The notes beneath the pieces were generated by a model. The model was not told where the DNA came from. It made no database searches and worked only from the letters and a program-made list of their open reading frames with translations. The position numbers and the translations under genes were made by a program. Below, piece by piece: positions 9,148 through 17,876 of a DNA stretch of 64,000 nt (its first letter is position 1; each line of letters starts with the position of its first letter). Source of the DNA: Streptomyces sp. NBC_01775 (lineage in GTDB: Bacteria; Actinomycetota; Actinomycetes; Streptomycetales; Streptomycetaceae); NCBI RefSeq assembly GCF_035917675.1, contig NZ_CP109104.1, positions 7,316,001 to 7,380,000 of the forward strand, written 5' to 3'.

Positions 9148-9970
9148 TCACGTGTCGAGATCGGTGGCCCGTGCGACCTTCTCCCAGGCGCCGATCTCCT
9201 CGCGCACGCTGTCCGCATGGCTGAGGATGGCGTTGACGGCGTCTCCCCCCGAGCGGAAGCCGGAGCGGGGTGTGTTCGGCGTTCAGCGCGGTGAGGATCG
9301 CGGCGGCGGCCTTGTCCGGATCGCCGGGCGCCGTGCCGTCGTTCGACTCGGTCATGCGCCGGGTCGGTCCGACGGTCTCCGCGTAGGGGCCGGTCTCCTC
9401 GCTCGTGCTTCTGGCGCGGAAGAGTCCGGTCCTGAACGTACCGGGCTCCACCACCAGCACTTGATCCCGTAGGGCGTGAGTCCACCAGCGCCTCGGACAT
9501 CCCCTCCAGCGCGAACTTCTCGCGCTGTACGCCCCGAGGCCGGGGAAGGACATCTGAGCGCCCATGCTGCTGAGCTGCACTATCGCGCCGGAGCGCCGGG
9601 CGCGCATGTGCGGCAGTACGGTGCGGCTGAGCGCGGCGGGGTCGAAGACGTGCACGTCGAACAGGGCACGCAGCTCGGCGTCTGTGGTCTCCTCGACGGC
9701 TCCGACGTGAGCGCGCCCCGCGTTGTTGACCAGGATGTCGATCCGGCCGTGCCGGGCGACCACGTCGGAGACCGTCGCCTCGATGCCTTCGGTGTCGGTC
9801 ACGTCGAGCCGGACGGCGTCGACCTGGCCGGGGTGGGCGGCGACGAGGCCGTCCAGCGCCGTGGTGCGGCGTGCTGTCGCGACGACGGTGTCGCCGGCGA
9901 CCACGGCGGCTCGCGTGATCGCCCTCCCGAAGCCGCTGCCCGCGCCTGTCACCAGCCATATTCTGCCTAT
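9148..9970 (-). pseudogene. Short-chain dehydrogenase/reductase, decayed
   Basis: Assembling three frames gives a full classical SDR: the nucleotide-binding motif TGAGSGFG, NNAG, the SSMGAQ strand, then YSA(S)KFALEGMSEALVD and VEPGTFRTGLF. The gene is interrupted. One base is lost just before the catalytic Lys (about 9515), another shift falls about 40-60 bases later after ALVDS, and a further one near 9245 precedes the family ending ADSVREEIGAWEKVA and the stop at 9148. The start is damaged too: AAAGGGGAG at 9976-9984 sits 5 nt before an ATA at 9968-9970, where an ATG followed by GRIWLVTG is expected. The first in-frame GTG (9952) would cut off the first beta strand. The substrate is unknown. 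The lesions could be sequencing errors, but several together plus the ATA start favour a dead gene. Confidence 0.8.
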
Positions 9971-10482
9971 CGGTACTCCCCTTTTGATCGGTTCGTCCGC
10001 TCAGCTCTTCTCTCCGGTCTCCGCCGGAGAACCGGAGACCGTTGGACAAGGATCTTGCTGAATTTTTCGGCGCGCGCCCAACACTCTTTGAACGCGCGCC
10101 CAACACTCTTTGAAATAGCCATTGTTGTGGACGTCCATGGCTGAAAACTGCGCTGCTTCCGAGCGATTTACGGAGGACGTGCACTTCGCACGCGCAGGAG
10201 AGCGACTTACGCGCGCGGCAGAGCGGCTGTTCGTCTCGCGGCCTGGCTCCACCCCGGGGTCGGGTGTCCTTTGACCGCCCGTGACCGCTCATTGACAAGT
10301 TAGGTTCCTGATCTTGTCCCTGACTGTGACTCGGCCCACGCCCGGCCCCGGCTGGCGGCCCCCGACGCTCTCGTGTCACCTTCGCCGAGTACGCTGCGCC
10401 GGACGCTGGGACAGCCATCGGGCTGGGCAGCGCGCAGACGACACCGAGGACGCGCAGAGCGTACGGAGCGAGGAGTGGCCCG
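9971..10482. other. Gap of 512 bp between the SDR remnant and the Pro/Gln-rich protein gene
   Basis: No gene is supported here. The gap holds the ribosome-binding site of the decayed SDR gene (9976-9984), the 22-bp tandem duplication at 10071-10114, and a TTGACA at 10292-10297 without a matching -10. It ends with the AGCGAGGAG ribosome-binding region before the start at 10483. Codon-position bias is weak in every frame. Confidence 0.6.
10071..10114. repeat. Perfect 22-bp tandem duplication upstream of the SDR remnant
   Basis: Bases 10071-10092 and 10093-10114 are identical; each unit contains CGCGCGCC followed by CAACACTCTTTGAA. The pair lies about 100 bp upstream of the SDR remnant start. 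It could be a two-site operator or a simple slippage duplication; the sequence alone does not decide. Confidence 0.85.
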
Positions 10483-11265
10483 ATGGCCTTTCGTAAGGCG
10501 ACGATGAAGAAACAGGTGGCCGAGGCCATCGCTCAACAGGCTCCGGGCGACCGCCCGTTGGTCTCCGTAATGACCGTCGCGGGTCCCAATCCGTGGCTCA
10601 GTGTCGGATTTCTGGGCCTGGTCGGACAGTTTCTGATCAAGTACTACTTCATCACGATCACAGATCAGGCCCTGCTTTTGCACCGTATGGCCAGGTTTTC
10701 GCAGAAGCCGAAGGAAATCGTGCACGCGATCCCCCGCGACCAGGCGCGCCCGCTCTTCGGCGAGATTCAGCTCAACCCCTTGTGGAGCTTCTTCCACATG
10801 ACCCTGCCGGACTCGGCCAAGCCCGTCCGCGTCAACGTCCACCGCATGTGGCGCAACGAGCTGGAGGAACTGCTCGCCGTCGTCGGTGGCACCCCGGGTC
10901 CGCAGGGCCCGCAGGGTTACGCGCCCCCGCCCCAGCAGGGTTACGCCCCGCAGCCCCAGCAGGGCTACGCGCCTCAGCCGCAGCAGCAGCCCTACGCCCC
11001 GCAGCAGCCCCACCAGCAGCCGCAGGCACCCCAGCAGCCGCAGGCACAGCCGGGCTATCAGCAGCCGCAGCCCGGCTACCAGCCGCAGCAGCAGCCGCAG
11101 GGCCACCCCGGCTACCAGCAGCCCCAGCAGCCGCAACAACCCCAGCAGCCCGGCCCGTACTACAACGACCCCCGGGCCCCGCAGGCTCCCCAGGCCCCGC
11201 AGGACCAGCCTGGCCCTTACTACGGCAACCCGGGCCAGCAGCAGGGCGGCAACCCGTACGCGTAA
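10483..11265 (+). CDS. Conserved hypothetical protein with Pro/Gln/Tyr-rich C-terminal tail
   Basis: The protein is 260 aa, starting at ATG 10483 behind AGCGAGGAG. Residues 1-135 look folded, with a hydrophobic stretch LSVGFLGLVGQFLIKYYFITI at about 39-59 and mixed beta/alpha character after it, similar to small PH-like domains in actinobacterial proteins; that resemblance is tentative. From about residue 138 the chain is disordered and very rich in Gln, Pro, Tyr and Ala, with repeats of QQGYAPQP encoded by a 24-bp DNA repeat near 10934-10980. Such tails in actinobacteria often mediate self-association or membrane-proximal scaffolding. No neighbour suggests a pathway, and I cannot assign a function. 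Confidence 0.75.
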   Translation: MAFRKATMKKQVAEAIAQQAPGDRPLVSVMTVAGPNPWLSVGFLGLVGQFLIKYYFITITDQALLLHRMARFSQKPKEIVHAIPRDQARPLFGEIQLNPLWSFFHMTLPDSAKPVRVNVHRMWRNELEELLAVVGGTPGPQGPQGYAPPPQQGYAPQPQQGYAPQPQQQPYAPQQPHQQPQAPQQPQAQPGYQQPQPGYQPQQQPQGHPGYQQPQQPQQPQQPGPYYNDPRAPQAPQAPQDQPGPYYGNPGQQQGGNPYA

Positions 11266-11458
11266 GCGGCGACCCGTACGCGTAGGGCACCACCGGGGGA
11301 ACGCGCAGGACGACGGCCCCAGAGCACAAGCGCGTAAGTAGCGCCGTTGCCCCCCGGCCCCGTCGTACGGTGGGCATCCACCCACGGCGGGTGGCGATCC
11401 GGGGCCGGGGCAGGGCCGCCCGCGCGCTCCCGCCGCGTCGATGCAAGGGGAACGCACC

Positions 11459-12775
11459 GTGACCGCAGCTCTGTCCGTCGCGTATTCGGGCCTCACCGCT
11501 GAGCAGGCCAGGCTCTACCGGCTGCTCGGGCTGTTCCCCGGGCCCAGCCTCGACATCGGGATCGCCGTCTGCGTGGCGGGAGCCGCGCCCGAGACCACCG
11601 AGGACCTCCTCGACACGTTGGAGGACGCCGCACTCCTGGAGTGGGACGAGGAGGCCGGCCGCTACCGCCTTCCCGAGGCAGCGCGCCCGCACGCCCGCGA
11701 GTGCGCTCTGCACGAGGAGAGCGAGCAGGAGCGCGAGGCGGTGCTGGAGCGCTGCGTCGACTACTACGTCACCGGTGCCGCCTTCGCGGACCTGGCCGTG
11801 CTGGGTGCGGCCCGGCTGCGGGTCGGCGGCGAAGCGGCCCACCGCCCCGGCGCCTTCGACCCGTTCGACGCGCCCGGCAGGGACCGCGCCGCCCGGCGGC
11901 GCGCCGCACTCGCCTGGCTGGCCGCCGAGCGCCGGGACGCGCTCGCCGTACTGCGCGCCGCCGCCGAACACGGCGGCATGGCCCGGCAGGTGTGGCAGCT
12001 TGCCGAATCCCTCACCGCGCTCTACCTGCACCACCGTCATGTGGACGACTGGCGGGTCTGCTGCGACCTGGGCATCGAGGCAGCCGTCACCGAGGGGGAG
12101 CCGGAGGCCGAGGCCCGGCTCCGGGCCCTGCTCTCGCGTCCCTTGCTGGACGCGGGGGAAGAGGGACGGGCGCGCGCCGAGCTGGACAGCGCGCTCGCGC
12201 TCGCCGGCCTGGCGGACGACCGGCAGCTGCGCGCCGGTGTGCACGTCGCCGACGGCCACTACTGGCTGGCCCGCGAACCCCGTCGCGCCATAGCCGCCTA
12301 CGAGCGTGCCCTCGCGCTCAACGAGCAGGCCGGCCAGGACAGGGCCACCGCCGTCGTCGACTACTACCTCGGCCAGGCGCTGAGTGTGGCCGGTGAACTC
12401 GGCCAGGCCCGGACCCTGCTGGAGGACGCCCACCAGCGCTTGCGCGAGTTGGAGGACGACCGAACGGCGGGCCGTGCCCTCGCGGCGCTGGGACGGGTGT
12501 ACGACGCGCAGGGCGAGCAGGACGCCGCTCAGGAGGCGTACGAGAACGCTGTCCGGATGCTGCGTGAAAACCAGGCGGCCCACTATGAGGCGCGGGCGCT
12601 TGAGGACTGGGCCGGGCTCGACCAGCGCGCGGGGCGCGCCCAGGAGGCGCGCGAGCGGCTGCTGCGGGCTCTGGAGATCCACGAGACCGTCGGCGGCCCG
12701 CGCGCGGAGAGCGTCCGCCGCCGGCTGGCGGAACAGCCGCCGGCGCCGCCGGCTCACTCCCCGTCGCGGACGTAG
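11459..12775 (+). CDS. TPR-repeat protein resembling the C-terminal half of AfsR/SARP-type regulators
   Basis: This 438-aa protein starts at GTG 11459, chosen because AAGGGGAA lies 6 nt before it; an in-frame ATG at 11441 is the alternative and would include the ribosome-binding site. The N-terminus reads like the helical/winged-helix segment that follows NB-ARC in AfsR-like regulators (GLTAEQARLYRLLGLFPGP, then LLDTLEDAALLE). Residues about 200-420 are TPR-like helical repeats (AIAAYERALALNEQAG, ALAALGRVYDAQGEQDAAQE). There is no P-loop and no DNA-binding SARP domain, so it looks like a STAND regulator stripped to its sensor/adaptor half. Its 3' end overlaps the convergent methyltransferase gene by 22 bp. 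Role unknown, probably protein-protein interaction. Confidence 0.75.
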   Translation: MTAALSVAYSGLTAEQARLYRLLGLFPGPSLDIGIAVCVAGAAPETTEDLLDTLEDAALLEWDEEAGRYRLPEAARPHARECALHEESEQEREAVLERCVDYYVTGAAFADLAVLGAARLRVGGEAAHRPGAFDPFDAPGRDRAARRRAALAWLAAERRDALAVLRAAAEHGGMARQVWQLAESLTALYLHHRHVDDWRVCCDLGIEAAVTEGEPEAEARLRALLSRPLLDAGEEGRARAELDSALALAGLADDRQLRAGVHVADGHYWLAREPRRAIAAYERALALNEQAGQDRATAVVDYYLGQALSVAGELGQARTLLEDAHQRLRELEDDRTAGRALAALGRVYDAQGEQDAAQEAYENAVRMLRENQAAHYEARALEDWAGLDQRAGRAQEARERLLRALEIHETVGGPRAESVRRRLAEQPPAPPAHSPSRT

Positions 12776-13596
12776 GCGCGGGGCAGCGTGGCGCGGATCT
12801 TCGACTGCCGGTGCGGCAGTTCGTCCCAGTCGTCCATCGTCGCGGCCAGCAGCCCCTGGGACTCGGCGAGCGCGATGAGCGTGGCGGGCCGGTAGTAGAA
12901 GTCCTCGTGCAGGACGTGGTGTTCCTCGCCGTCCGTCCTGTTGTACGTGAAGTCGAAGAATCCGCCCGGCTTCAGGACGCGGGGGATGTGGCTGAGGCAC
13001 TCCTCGATCACCTGCGGTGGGGAGTGCGAGAAGACGCTGTGCGCGTGCGCCATGTCGAAGTGCCCCTCCGGGAGGTGTGCCAGACGCATGTCGTCCACGA
13101 GCGTCAGGTGCGGCAGCTTCCCCTGGAGTCCGCGCGAGGCCAGCACCCGCTGGGCCGCGAACAGGATGTCGGGTGAGATGTCGAGGCCGTAGTAGTGCCC
13201 CGGCGCGAGGTAGTCGATGAACCGCCATCCGGCGCGCAGATTCCCGCATCCGATCTCCAGCAGCCGGTGCGAGGGCTGAAGTCCGTGCGACCGCAGGTAG
13301 CTGAACTGCAACTCGCCCACTGCCTCCCAGCGTTCCTGGGTGGGGGTGCCCACGGCCGCGTTCGGATTCCGGGCCACGTCCGAGCGCATCACACCCCGGT
13401 AGAAGGTGATGTGGTCGCCGTGCGCGCCGCGCCGCAGCCACCAGTCCCGCATCATCCGCCGTGCGTAGGGGGCCAGGCGCGCCGGGTGCAGCAGCGTGTG
13501 CCGCAGCCGCTCCGGAGAGGAGAGCCCCTGGCGGGCGCGGGAACCGGCGCGTGCGCGGGCGCGCGGTCCGCCGTGGGAAGTGGCGTCGTGAGGCAT
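12754..13596 (-). CDS. Class I SAM-dependent methyltransferase
   Basis: The 280-aa protein has a Rossmann methyltransferase fold with motif I LLEIGCGNLRAG at about 110-121, an acidic YGLDIS after the second strand, and a motif IV-like HFDMAHAHSVFSH, followed by LKPGGFFDFTY. The N-terminal 50 residues are Arg/Ala-rich and probably disordered. I placed the start at ATG 13596, preceded by GGAAGGCGG; an upstream start at 13707 would collide with the divergent gene at 13706. The substrate is not evident. The wording around SHIPRVLKPGGFFDFTYN resembles glycan- or lipid-biosynthesis methyltransferases, but this is not diagnostic. Its 3' end overlaps the convergent TPR gene. Confidence 0.8.
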   Translation of the reverse strand: MPHDATSHGGPRARARAGSRARQGLSSPERLRHTLLHPARLAPYARRMMRDWWLRRGAHGDHITFYRGVMRSDVARNPNAAVGTPTQERWEAVGELQFSYLRSHGLQPSHRLLEIGCGNLRAGWRFIDYLAPGHYYGLDISPDILFAAQRVLASRGLQGKLPHLTLVDDMRLAHLPEGHFDMAHAHSVFSHSPPQVIEECLSHIPRVLKPGGFFDFTYNRTDGEEHHVLHEDFYYRPATLIALAESQGLLAATMDDWDELPHRQSKIRATLPRAYVRDGE

Positions 13597-13705
13597 GAGG
13601 GTGCCCCGCCTTCCGGCTCGTCGCGGCAGTCGACTCCTTCCCTTCCCCCAGGCGCCCGGTTCAAGGGGAATTCGAGGAGCGGAAGGCGGACGATAACTTG
13701 AGCCC

Positions 13706-14230
13706 ATGAGTCATGTGCGCGACGAAGGACAGGATGCCGCGGGATTCGGCGGTGCTCCGGATGAAGAGGGTTTTCCCGGGCGGTACGGCCCCAGCGCGAC
13801 CGTCGAGGTCGACCCCCGCTCTGTTGGCCCCGTACGGACGGCATACGCGCCCGACCCGGACGGCGACCCGGATCCCGGCGAGATCGTATGGACGTGGGTG
13901 CCCTACGAGGAGGGCGACGGCAGGGGCAAGGACAGGCCGGTCCTGATCGTCGCGCGCGAGGGCGGCGGGGAGCAGCCGGAGCGCGGGGGCGGGAGCCGGC
14001 AAGGGGTCGTCCTCGCCGTACAACTCACCTCCCGTGAACACCACGGCGACCAGGAGTGGCTGCCGCTCGGCTCGGGTCCGTGGGACCGCGAGGGCCGGGA
14101 CTCCTGGGTCGGGATCGACCGGGTGCTGCGCCTGCGACCCGGCGGCATGCGCCGCGAGGCATGCGCCCTGGACCGCGCCCGCTTCCAGGCCGTCGTGCAC
14201 CGTCTCCAGCAGGTGTACGGCTGGCGCTGA
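13706..14230 (+). CDS. PemK/MazF-like protein without an adjacent antitoxin
   Basis: The 174-aa protein has an acidic, probably disordered N-terminus of about 50 residues, then a MazF/PemK-type core: GEIVWTWVPYEEG at 58-70, KDRPVLIVARE at about 74-84, then VQLTSREH and a basic C-terminus. MazF-type toxins cleave RNA with an SH3-like fold whose first strands carry GxIxW and KxRPxLI, as here. No small antitoxin gene sits next to it, which is the usual partner arrangement. In Streptomyces such solitary genes are common and may not be toxic. The start at ATG 13706 faces the methyltransferase start across about 110 bp. Confidence 0.7.
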   Translation: MSHVRDEGQDAAGFGGAPDEEGFPGRYGPSATVEVDPRSVGPVRTAYAPDPDGDPDPGEIVWTWVPYEEGDGRGKDRPVLIVAREGGGEQPERGGGSRQGVVLAVQLTSREHHGDQEWLPLGSGPWDREGRDSWVGIDRVLRLRPGGMRREACALDRARFQAVVHRLQQVYGWR

Positions 14231-14484
14231 CACCCGCCGGATCCCCGGGTGTTGACCGGCTCCGTCATCGTGTTGACGCGAGGTTCCGTCAAAAGGCGTA
14301 CCCGGTACTGAGCTTGGTGCGAGACCTCTTCCCCTGAGCACCCGGTCCATAGGATCGGACGGCATTCATGTGTGTGCGCGGAGTGACGGACTTCAGGTTC
14401 GCGGCCCGCCGGTCACTCCGCTCATACAGGGACCGAAAAACAGGCCCCTTCGCCGCACGCGGGGGCCGCTCAGGGGGACAGATC

Positions 14485-15315
14485 ATGCAGAGCGCAGCCG
14501 GTGTGCCGGTCGACAGTTTTTCCTACGGACTGGTGACACCCGTTCTGGCCTACGGGATGGCGTGTCTGGGCAGTGCGCTGGGACTCAGATGCACGGTGCG
14601 CGCGCTGGGCCTGCGCGGCGGGGCCCCGACCGGCTCCGAGCGCGCCGGGTGGCTGCTGCTGGGCTCGCTCGCGATCGGCACCGGCATCTTCACCATGCAC
14701 TTCATCGCGATGATGGGCTTCACCGCACGCGGAGTCGAGATCCAGTACGACCTCCTCACCACCTACGCGAGTCTGGCCGTCGCGGTGGCCGTCGTCGGGG
14801 CCGGGGTCTTCCTCGTCGGACACCGGGGACGCACAGTGCCGGCCCTGCTCGGCGGCGGCGTCATCACCGGACTGGGCGTCGCCGCCATGCACTACCTCGG
14901 GATGGCGAGCATGCGCATGCCAGGCAGCCTCGTCTACGACCTGCCGACCGTCCTGCTCTCCATCGCGATCGCCGTGGTCGCCGCGACGGCAGCCTTGTGG
15001 TTCGCCACGTCCGTGAAGGTCCTCGGCGCGGCCCTGGGCGCCGCGATGATCATGGGGGTGGCCGTCTGCGGCATGCACTTCACCGCGATGCGCGCGGTCT
15101 CCGTCCACTCCCACGACACCGACGCCGCCGTGGACGGCACCTCCGCCATCGCCACCGTGATGCCGATCCTCATCGGTCCCGTCCTGTTGCTGCTGTTCGT
15201 CGGCCTTTTCGTGAGCCTTGACCCGATGGTGCAGCGCGACGGCAAGCGTGGCTGGGGCAGCAGGCCGGGGGAGGGCTCCGGTGAGAAGCTGGAGTGGACG
15301 CCGTTCGAACGCTGA
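14485..15315 (+). CDS. MHYT-domain integral membrane sensor protein
   Basis: The protein is 276 aa with about seven membrane helices. The three MHYT signatures are exact: MHFIAM at residue 71, MHYLGM at 135 and MHFTAM at 197. MHYT domains are thought to bind a metal such as copper at the outer membrane face through these Met/His residues and to sense diatomic gases or redox state. Here no kinase, GGDEF or EAL output domain is attached; the C-terminus is a short charged cytosolic tail, so a partner must carry the signal. ATG 14485 is preceded by AGGGGGAC. An upstream start at 14368 would add 39 basic residues and skip this site. Confidence 0.85.
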   Translation: MQSAAGVPVDSFSYGLVTPVLAYGMACLGSALGLRCTVRALGLRGGAPTGSERAGWLLLGSLAIGTGIFTMHFIAMMGFTARGVEIQYDLLTTYASLAVAVAVVGAGVFLVGHRGRTVPALLGGGVITGLGVAAMHYLGMASMRMPGSLVYDLPTVLLSIAIAVVAATAALWFATSVKVLGAALGAAMIMGVAVCGMHFTAMRAVSVHSHDTDAAVDGTSAIATVMPILIGPVLLLLFVGLFVSLDPMVQRDGKRGWGSRPGEGSGEKLEWTPFER

Positions 15316-15341
15316 AGGATCACCGCGCGTGAACACCAGTG

Positions 15342-15365
15342 GGAACACCGCGTTCTCCCGGCGTC
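15342..15365 (+). promoter_or_regulatory. Possible ECF-sigma promoter before the PIG-L deacetylase gene
   Basis: GGAAC at 15342-15346 is followed after 15 bp by CGTC at 15362-15365. This resembles Streptomyces extracytoplasmic-function sigma promoters of the GGAAC/CGTC type. It lies about 87 bp upstream of the start at 15452. The match is short and could be chance. Confidence 0.3.
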
Positions 15366-15451
15366 GTTGAGACCGCACAGACCCGTACGGGTACGGGCCC
15401 GTACAGCCGCCGACCGGCGTGTTCAGCGCGCCGCTACGAGGGGTGAGACCG

Positions 15452-16294
15452 ATGGCTGCAACAGCGGACGACGCGGCTGCGCCCGGCGAAGGAGGCGCCC
15501 CCGGCGAAGGGGCCGCGCCCGGCCCGGACGCGGGAGCGGGAGCGCGTACGAGCCCCCAGCTCGCGGCGATGCCCGAGGGCTGGACCCGGGCTCTGGCGGT
15601 CGTGGCCCACCCCGACGACCTGGAGTACGGCGTGGCCGCCGGCATCGCGGAGTGGACAGCGCGCGGCAAACAGATCAGCTATCTCCTCGCGACCAGGGGA
15701 GAAGCGGGCATCGACAGCATGGATCCCGCCGAGGCCGCACGGGTGCGCGAGGACGAGCAGCGCGCGAGCGCCGCCGCCGTCGGCGTCACCGACGTGCGGT
15801 TCCTGGACCACCGCGACGGGGTCCTGCAAGAGGGCCCCGCGCTGCGTTCGGACATCGCGTCCGTCATCCGCGCCGCCCGGCCCGAACTGGTCATCACGGT
15901 GAACCACCGCGACACCTGGGGCGGCGCCCCCGGCAGCCCCTGGAACACCCCCGACCACCGTGCGCTGGGCCGCTCCGTACTGGATGCCGTCGGGGACGCG
16001 GGCAACCGCTGGATCTTCACCGAACAGCTGAAGAAGGACGGCGTCCAGCCGTGGGGCGGCGTCCGGTGGGTGGCCGTGGCCGCCTCGCCCGCCGTGACCC
16101 ACGCCGTGGAGGTCGGCGAGGAGGCGGCACGCAAGGGCCTCGCCTCGCTGCTGGAGCACCACGCCTACATCACCGCGCTCACCGACGAGGACCCGGAGAC
16201 CTACGCACGCTCGATCGTGAACCGCGCGCTGGACATGTACGGCCAGAGCTACGGAGGCCGCCGGGCGGTCGCCTTCGAACTGCACCCTTGCTGA
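15452..16294 (+). CDS. PIG-L (LmbE-like) family zinc deacetylase
   Basis: The protein is 280 aa. After a disordered Ala/Gly/Pro-rich leader of about 35 residues comes the zinc-binding, catalytic motif AHPDDLE at 52-58, then TRGEAG, a conserved HRDGVLQ and NHRDTWGG, all expected of the family. These enzymes remove acetyl groups from N-acetylglucosamine-linked compounds; in actinobacteria they include MshB (mycothiol synthesis) and Mca. The wording here does not allow me to call it mshB, and a general PIG-L hydrolase is safer. ATG 15452 follows GAGGGGTGAG. It stands alone, with a possible ECF promoter upstream and a convergent MFS gene downstream. Confidence 0.85.
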   Translation: MAATADDAAAPGEGGAPGEGAAPGPDAGAGARTSPQLAAMPEGWTRALAVVAHPDDLEYGVAAGIAEWTARGKQISYLLATRGEAGIDSMDPAEAARVREDEQRASAAAVGVTDVRFLDHRDGVLQEGPALRSDIASVIRAARPELVITVNHRDTWGGAPGSPWNTPDHRALGRSVLDAVGDAGNRWIFTEQLKKDGVQPWGGVRWVAVAASPAVTHAVEVGEEAARKGLASLLEHHAYITALTDEDPETYARSIVNRALDMYGQSYGGRRAVAFELHPC

Positions 16295-16300
16295 AGGACC

Positions 16301-16344
16301 GACGGAGCCGAGGAGCCGACGGAGCCGACGGAGCCGACGGAACG
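16301..16344. repeat. Short 9-bp tandem repeat between convergent genes
   Basis: Units of GACGGAGCC (one lacking a base) repeat about five times directly after the PIG-L stop. No hairpin of terminator strength is visible between here and 16448. Confidence 0.7.
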
Positions 16345-16448
16345 AGGAACCGAGGAAGGCGGGCGGCGGACCCGAGTGAGGTGGGGAACGGGGTACGCGG
16401 GAGGCGGGGAGAGCGGGAGGTGGTGGGTGCCCCCGGCCGCGCCACCCG

Positions 16449-17804
16449 TCACTTCCGTCGCCGCACCACGGACAGCAGCGTCAGCGCGGCCACCGGCACC
16501 AGCGTCGCCGCGGCCAGGACGTTCAGCCAGCCGTAGCCGGCCTGGGCGACGACCAGCCCGGAGAGGGCCCCGCCGATCCCCGCGGCGGAGTTCATGATCA
16601 GGTCCGAGAGGCCCTGTACGGCGGCGCGTGCGGGCTGTGGCACCGAGTCGGTGAGCAGCGCCGATCCCGCCACCAGCCCGGCCGACCAGCCGAGGCCGAG
16701 CAGGAACAGCCCCGCGGCGGACTGCGCGTGATGGCCGTTCGCCGTGCCCGCCAGCGCCGTCGCACAGGCCAGCAGTGCCACGCCCGCCAGAATCACGCTG
16801 AGCCGTCCGACGCGGTCCGCGAGAGTCCCCATGAGCGGTGAGAACGCGTACATGCCCATGATGTGCCCGCTGATCACCAGCCCGATCAGCTCCACTCCGG
16901 CGCCGTGCCCGCCCAGGTCGACAGGCGTCATCACCATCACCGACACCATGACGGTGTGCGTACCGGCGATGGCGGTCAGCGCCACGCGCGCGGAGGGGGA
17001 GGCGGTGACCGCGGCCAGCCCCGCGCGCAGCGACCGCTCGCCTCCAGAGCCCTCCTCGGTGCCGCCCGCACGGGCCAGGGCGCGCGCCGTCAGCAGTGGG
17101 TCGGGCCGCAGCATCATGTGCATCAGCAGCCCCGCCACCAGGAAGACGCCCGTGCCCCACAGGAAGGGACCCGCAGCTTCGGGCACCCCCAGCCAGGCGA
17201 CGGACTTCCCGGCGGGAGCCGCGATGTTCGGCCCCAGCACGGCGCCGATGGTGGTCGCCCACACGACCGTCGAGATCGCTCGCGCGCGGTGAGCGGGCTC
17301 TGCCAGGTCGGCGGCGGCGAACCGCGCCTGGAGGTTCGCGGAGTTTCCCGCGCCGAACGCCGCCATCCCCACCAGCAGCAGCGGGAAGCTCCCCGCCGTC
17401 GCGGCTGCCACGACGACGAGCCCGCCCAGGGCGGCCACCGCGTACGCCGTGGTCAGGCCCATCCGTCGGCCGTGCCTGGCCATGAGCGCGGCGAAGGGCA
17501 ACGAGAGCAGCGCTGTCCCGATCACCGAGGCCGTGGAGGCGAGGCCCGCGACCGCCTCGGACCCGCCGATGTCCTCGGCCAGCATCGGGGCCAGCGCGAC
17601 GGCTGTGGCGACCCCGAGGCCCCCGAGGATCTGGCTGACCACGAGCGTGCTCTGGACCCGGCGTCGCACCGCCGCCAGACCTCCGGCGGGGAGGGGGTCG
17701 GATATGCCGTCGGGAAGGGGCCCGGCCATGCCGCCCTCGGGTATGTCCCCAGGGTCGCCGCCGGGTGTGTCAGGTGCGTCGGCTGAGTCACTGATGTCGG
17801 TCAC
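16449..17804 (-). CDS. Major facilitator superfamily transporter
   Basis: The 451-aa membrane protein has about 40 cytosolic Pro/Gly/Asp-rich residues, then twelve predicted membrane helices in two halves. The MFS signature between helices 2 and 3 reads ALMARHGRRMGL, and the matching loop in the second half reads LMGTLADRVGR. Helix 5 carries WATTIGAVLGPNIAAP, typical of drug:H+ antiporters with 12 helices. It probably exports a small molecule; the substrate cannot be read from sequence. Start is GTG 17804. It is divergent from nothing nearby and is followed in the same direction, upstream, by the DNA-methyltransferase repair gene. Confidence 0.85.
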   Translation of the reverse strand: MTDISDSADAPDTPGGDPGDIPEGGMAGPLPDGISDPLPAGGLAAVRRRVQSTLVVSQILGGLGVATAVALAPMLAEDIGGSEAVAGLASTASVIGTALLSLPFAALMARHGRRMGLTTAYAVAALGGLVVVAAATAGSFPLLLVGMAAFGAGNSANLQARFAAADLAEPAHRARAISTVVWATTIGAVLGPNIAAPAGKSVAWLGVPEAAGPFLWGTGVFLVAGLLMHMMLRPDPLLTARALARAGGTEEGSGGERSLRAGLAAVTASPSARVALTAIAGTHTVMVSVMVMTPVDLGGHGAGVELIGLVISGHIMGMYAFSPLMGTLADRVGRLSVILAGVALLACATALAGTANGHHAQSAAGLFLLGLGWSAGLVAGSALLTDSVPQPARAAVQGLSDLIMNSAAGIGGALSGLVVAQAGYGWLNVLAAATLVPVAALTLLSVVRRRK

Positions 17805-17876
17805 GTCGCGCAGTGTGGCAGGAGCGGGCCTGTCCCACCATGGGTTTGACGCGCCATGAAGCCAGGCGCCCGCGCC

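Noticed and set aside
10261..10330. Promoter from TTGACA at 10292 for the gene at 10483
   Set aside because: No TANNNT lies at 16-19 bp downstream.
9090..10529. 479-codon minus-strand frame across the SDR remnant and its upstream region
   Set aside because: Only a short middle part (EKFALEGMSEALVD) is SDR-like. The rest is noncoding sequence read through, so it was merged into the pseudogene.
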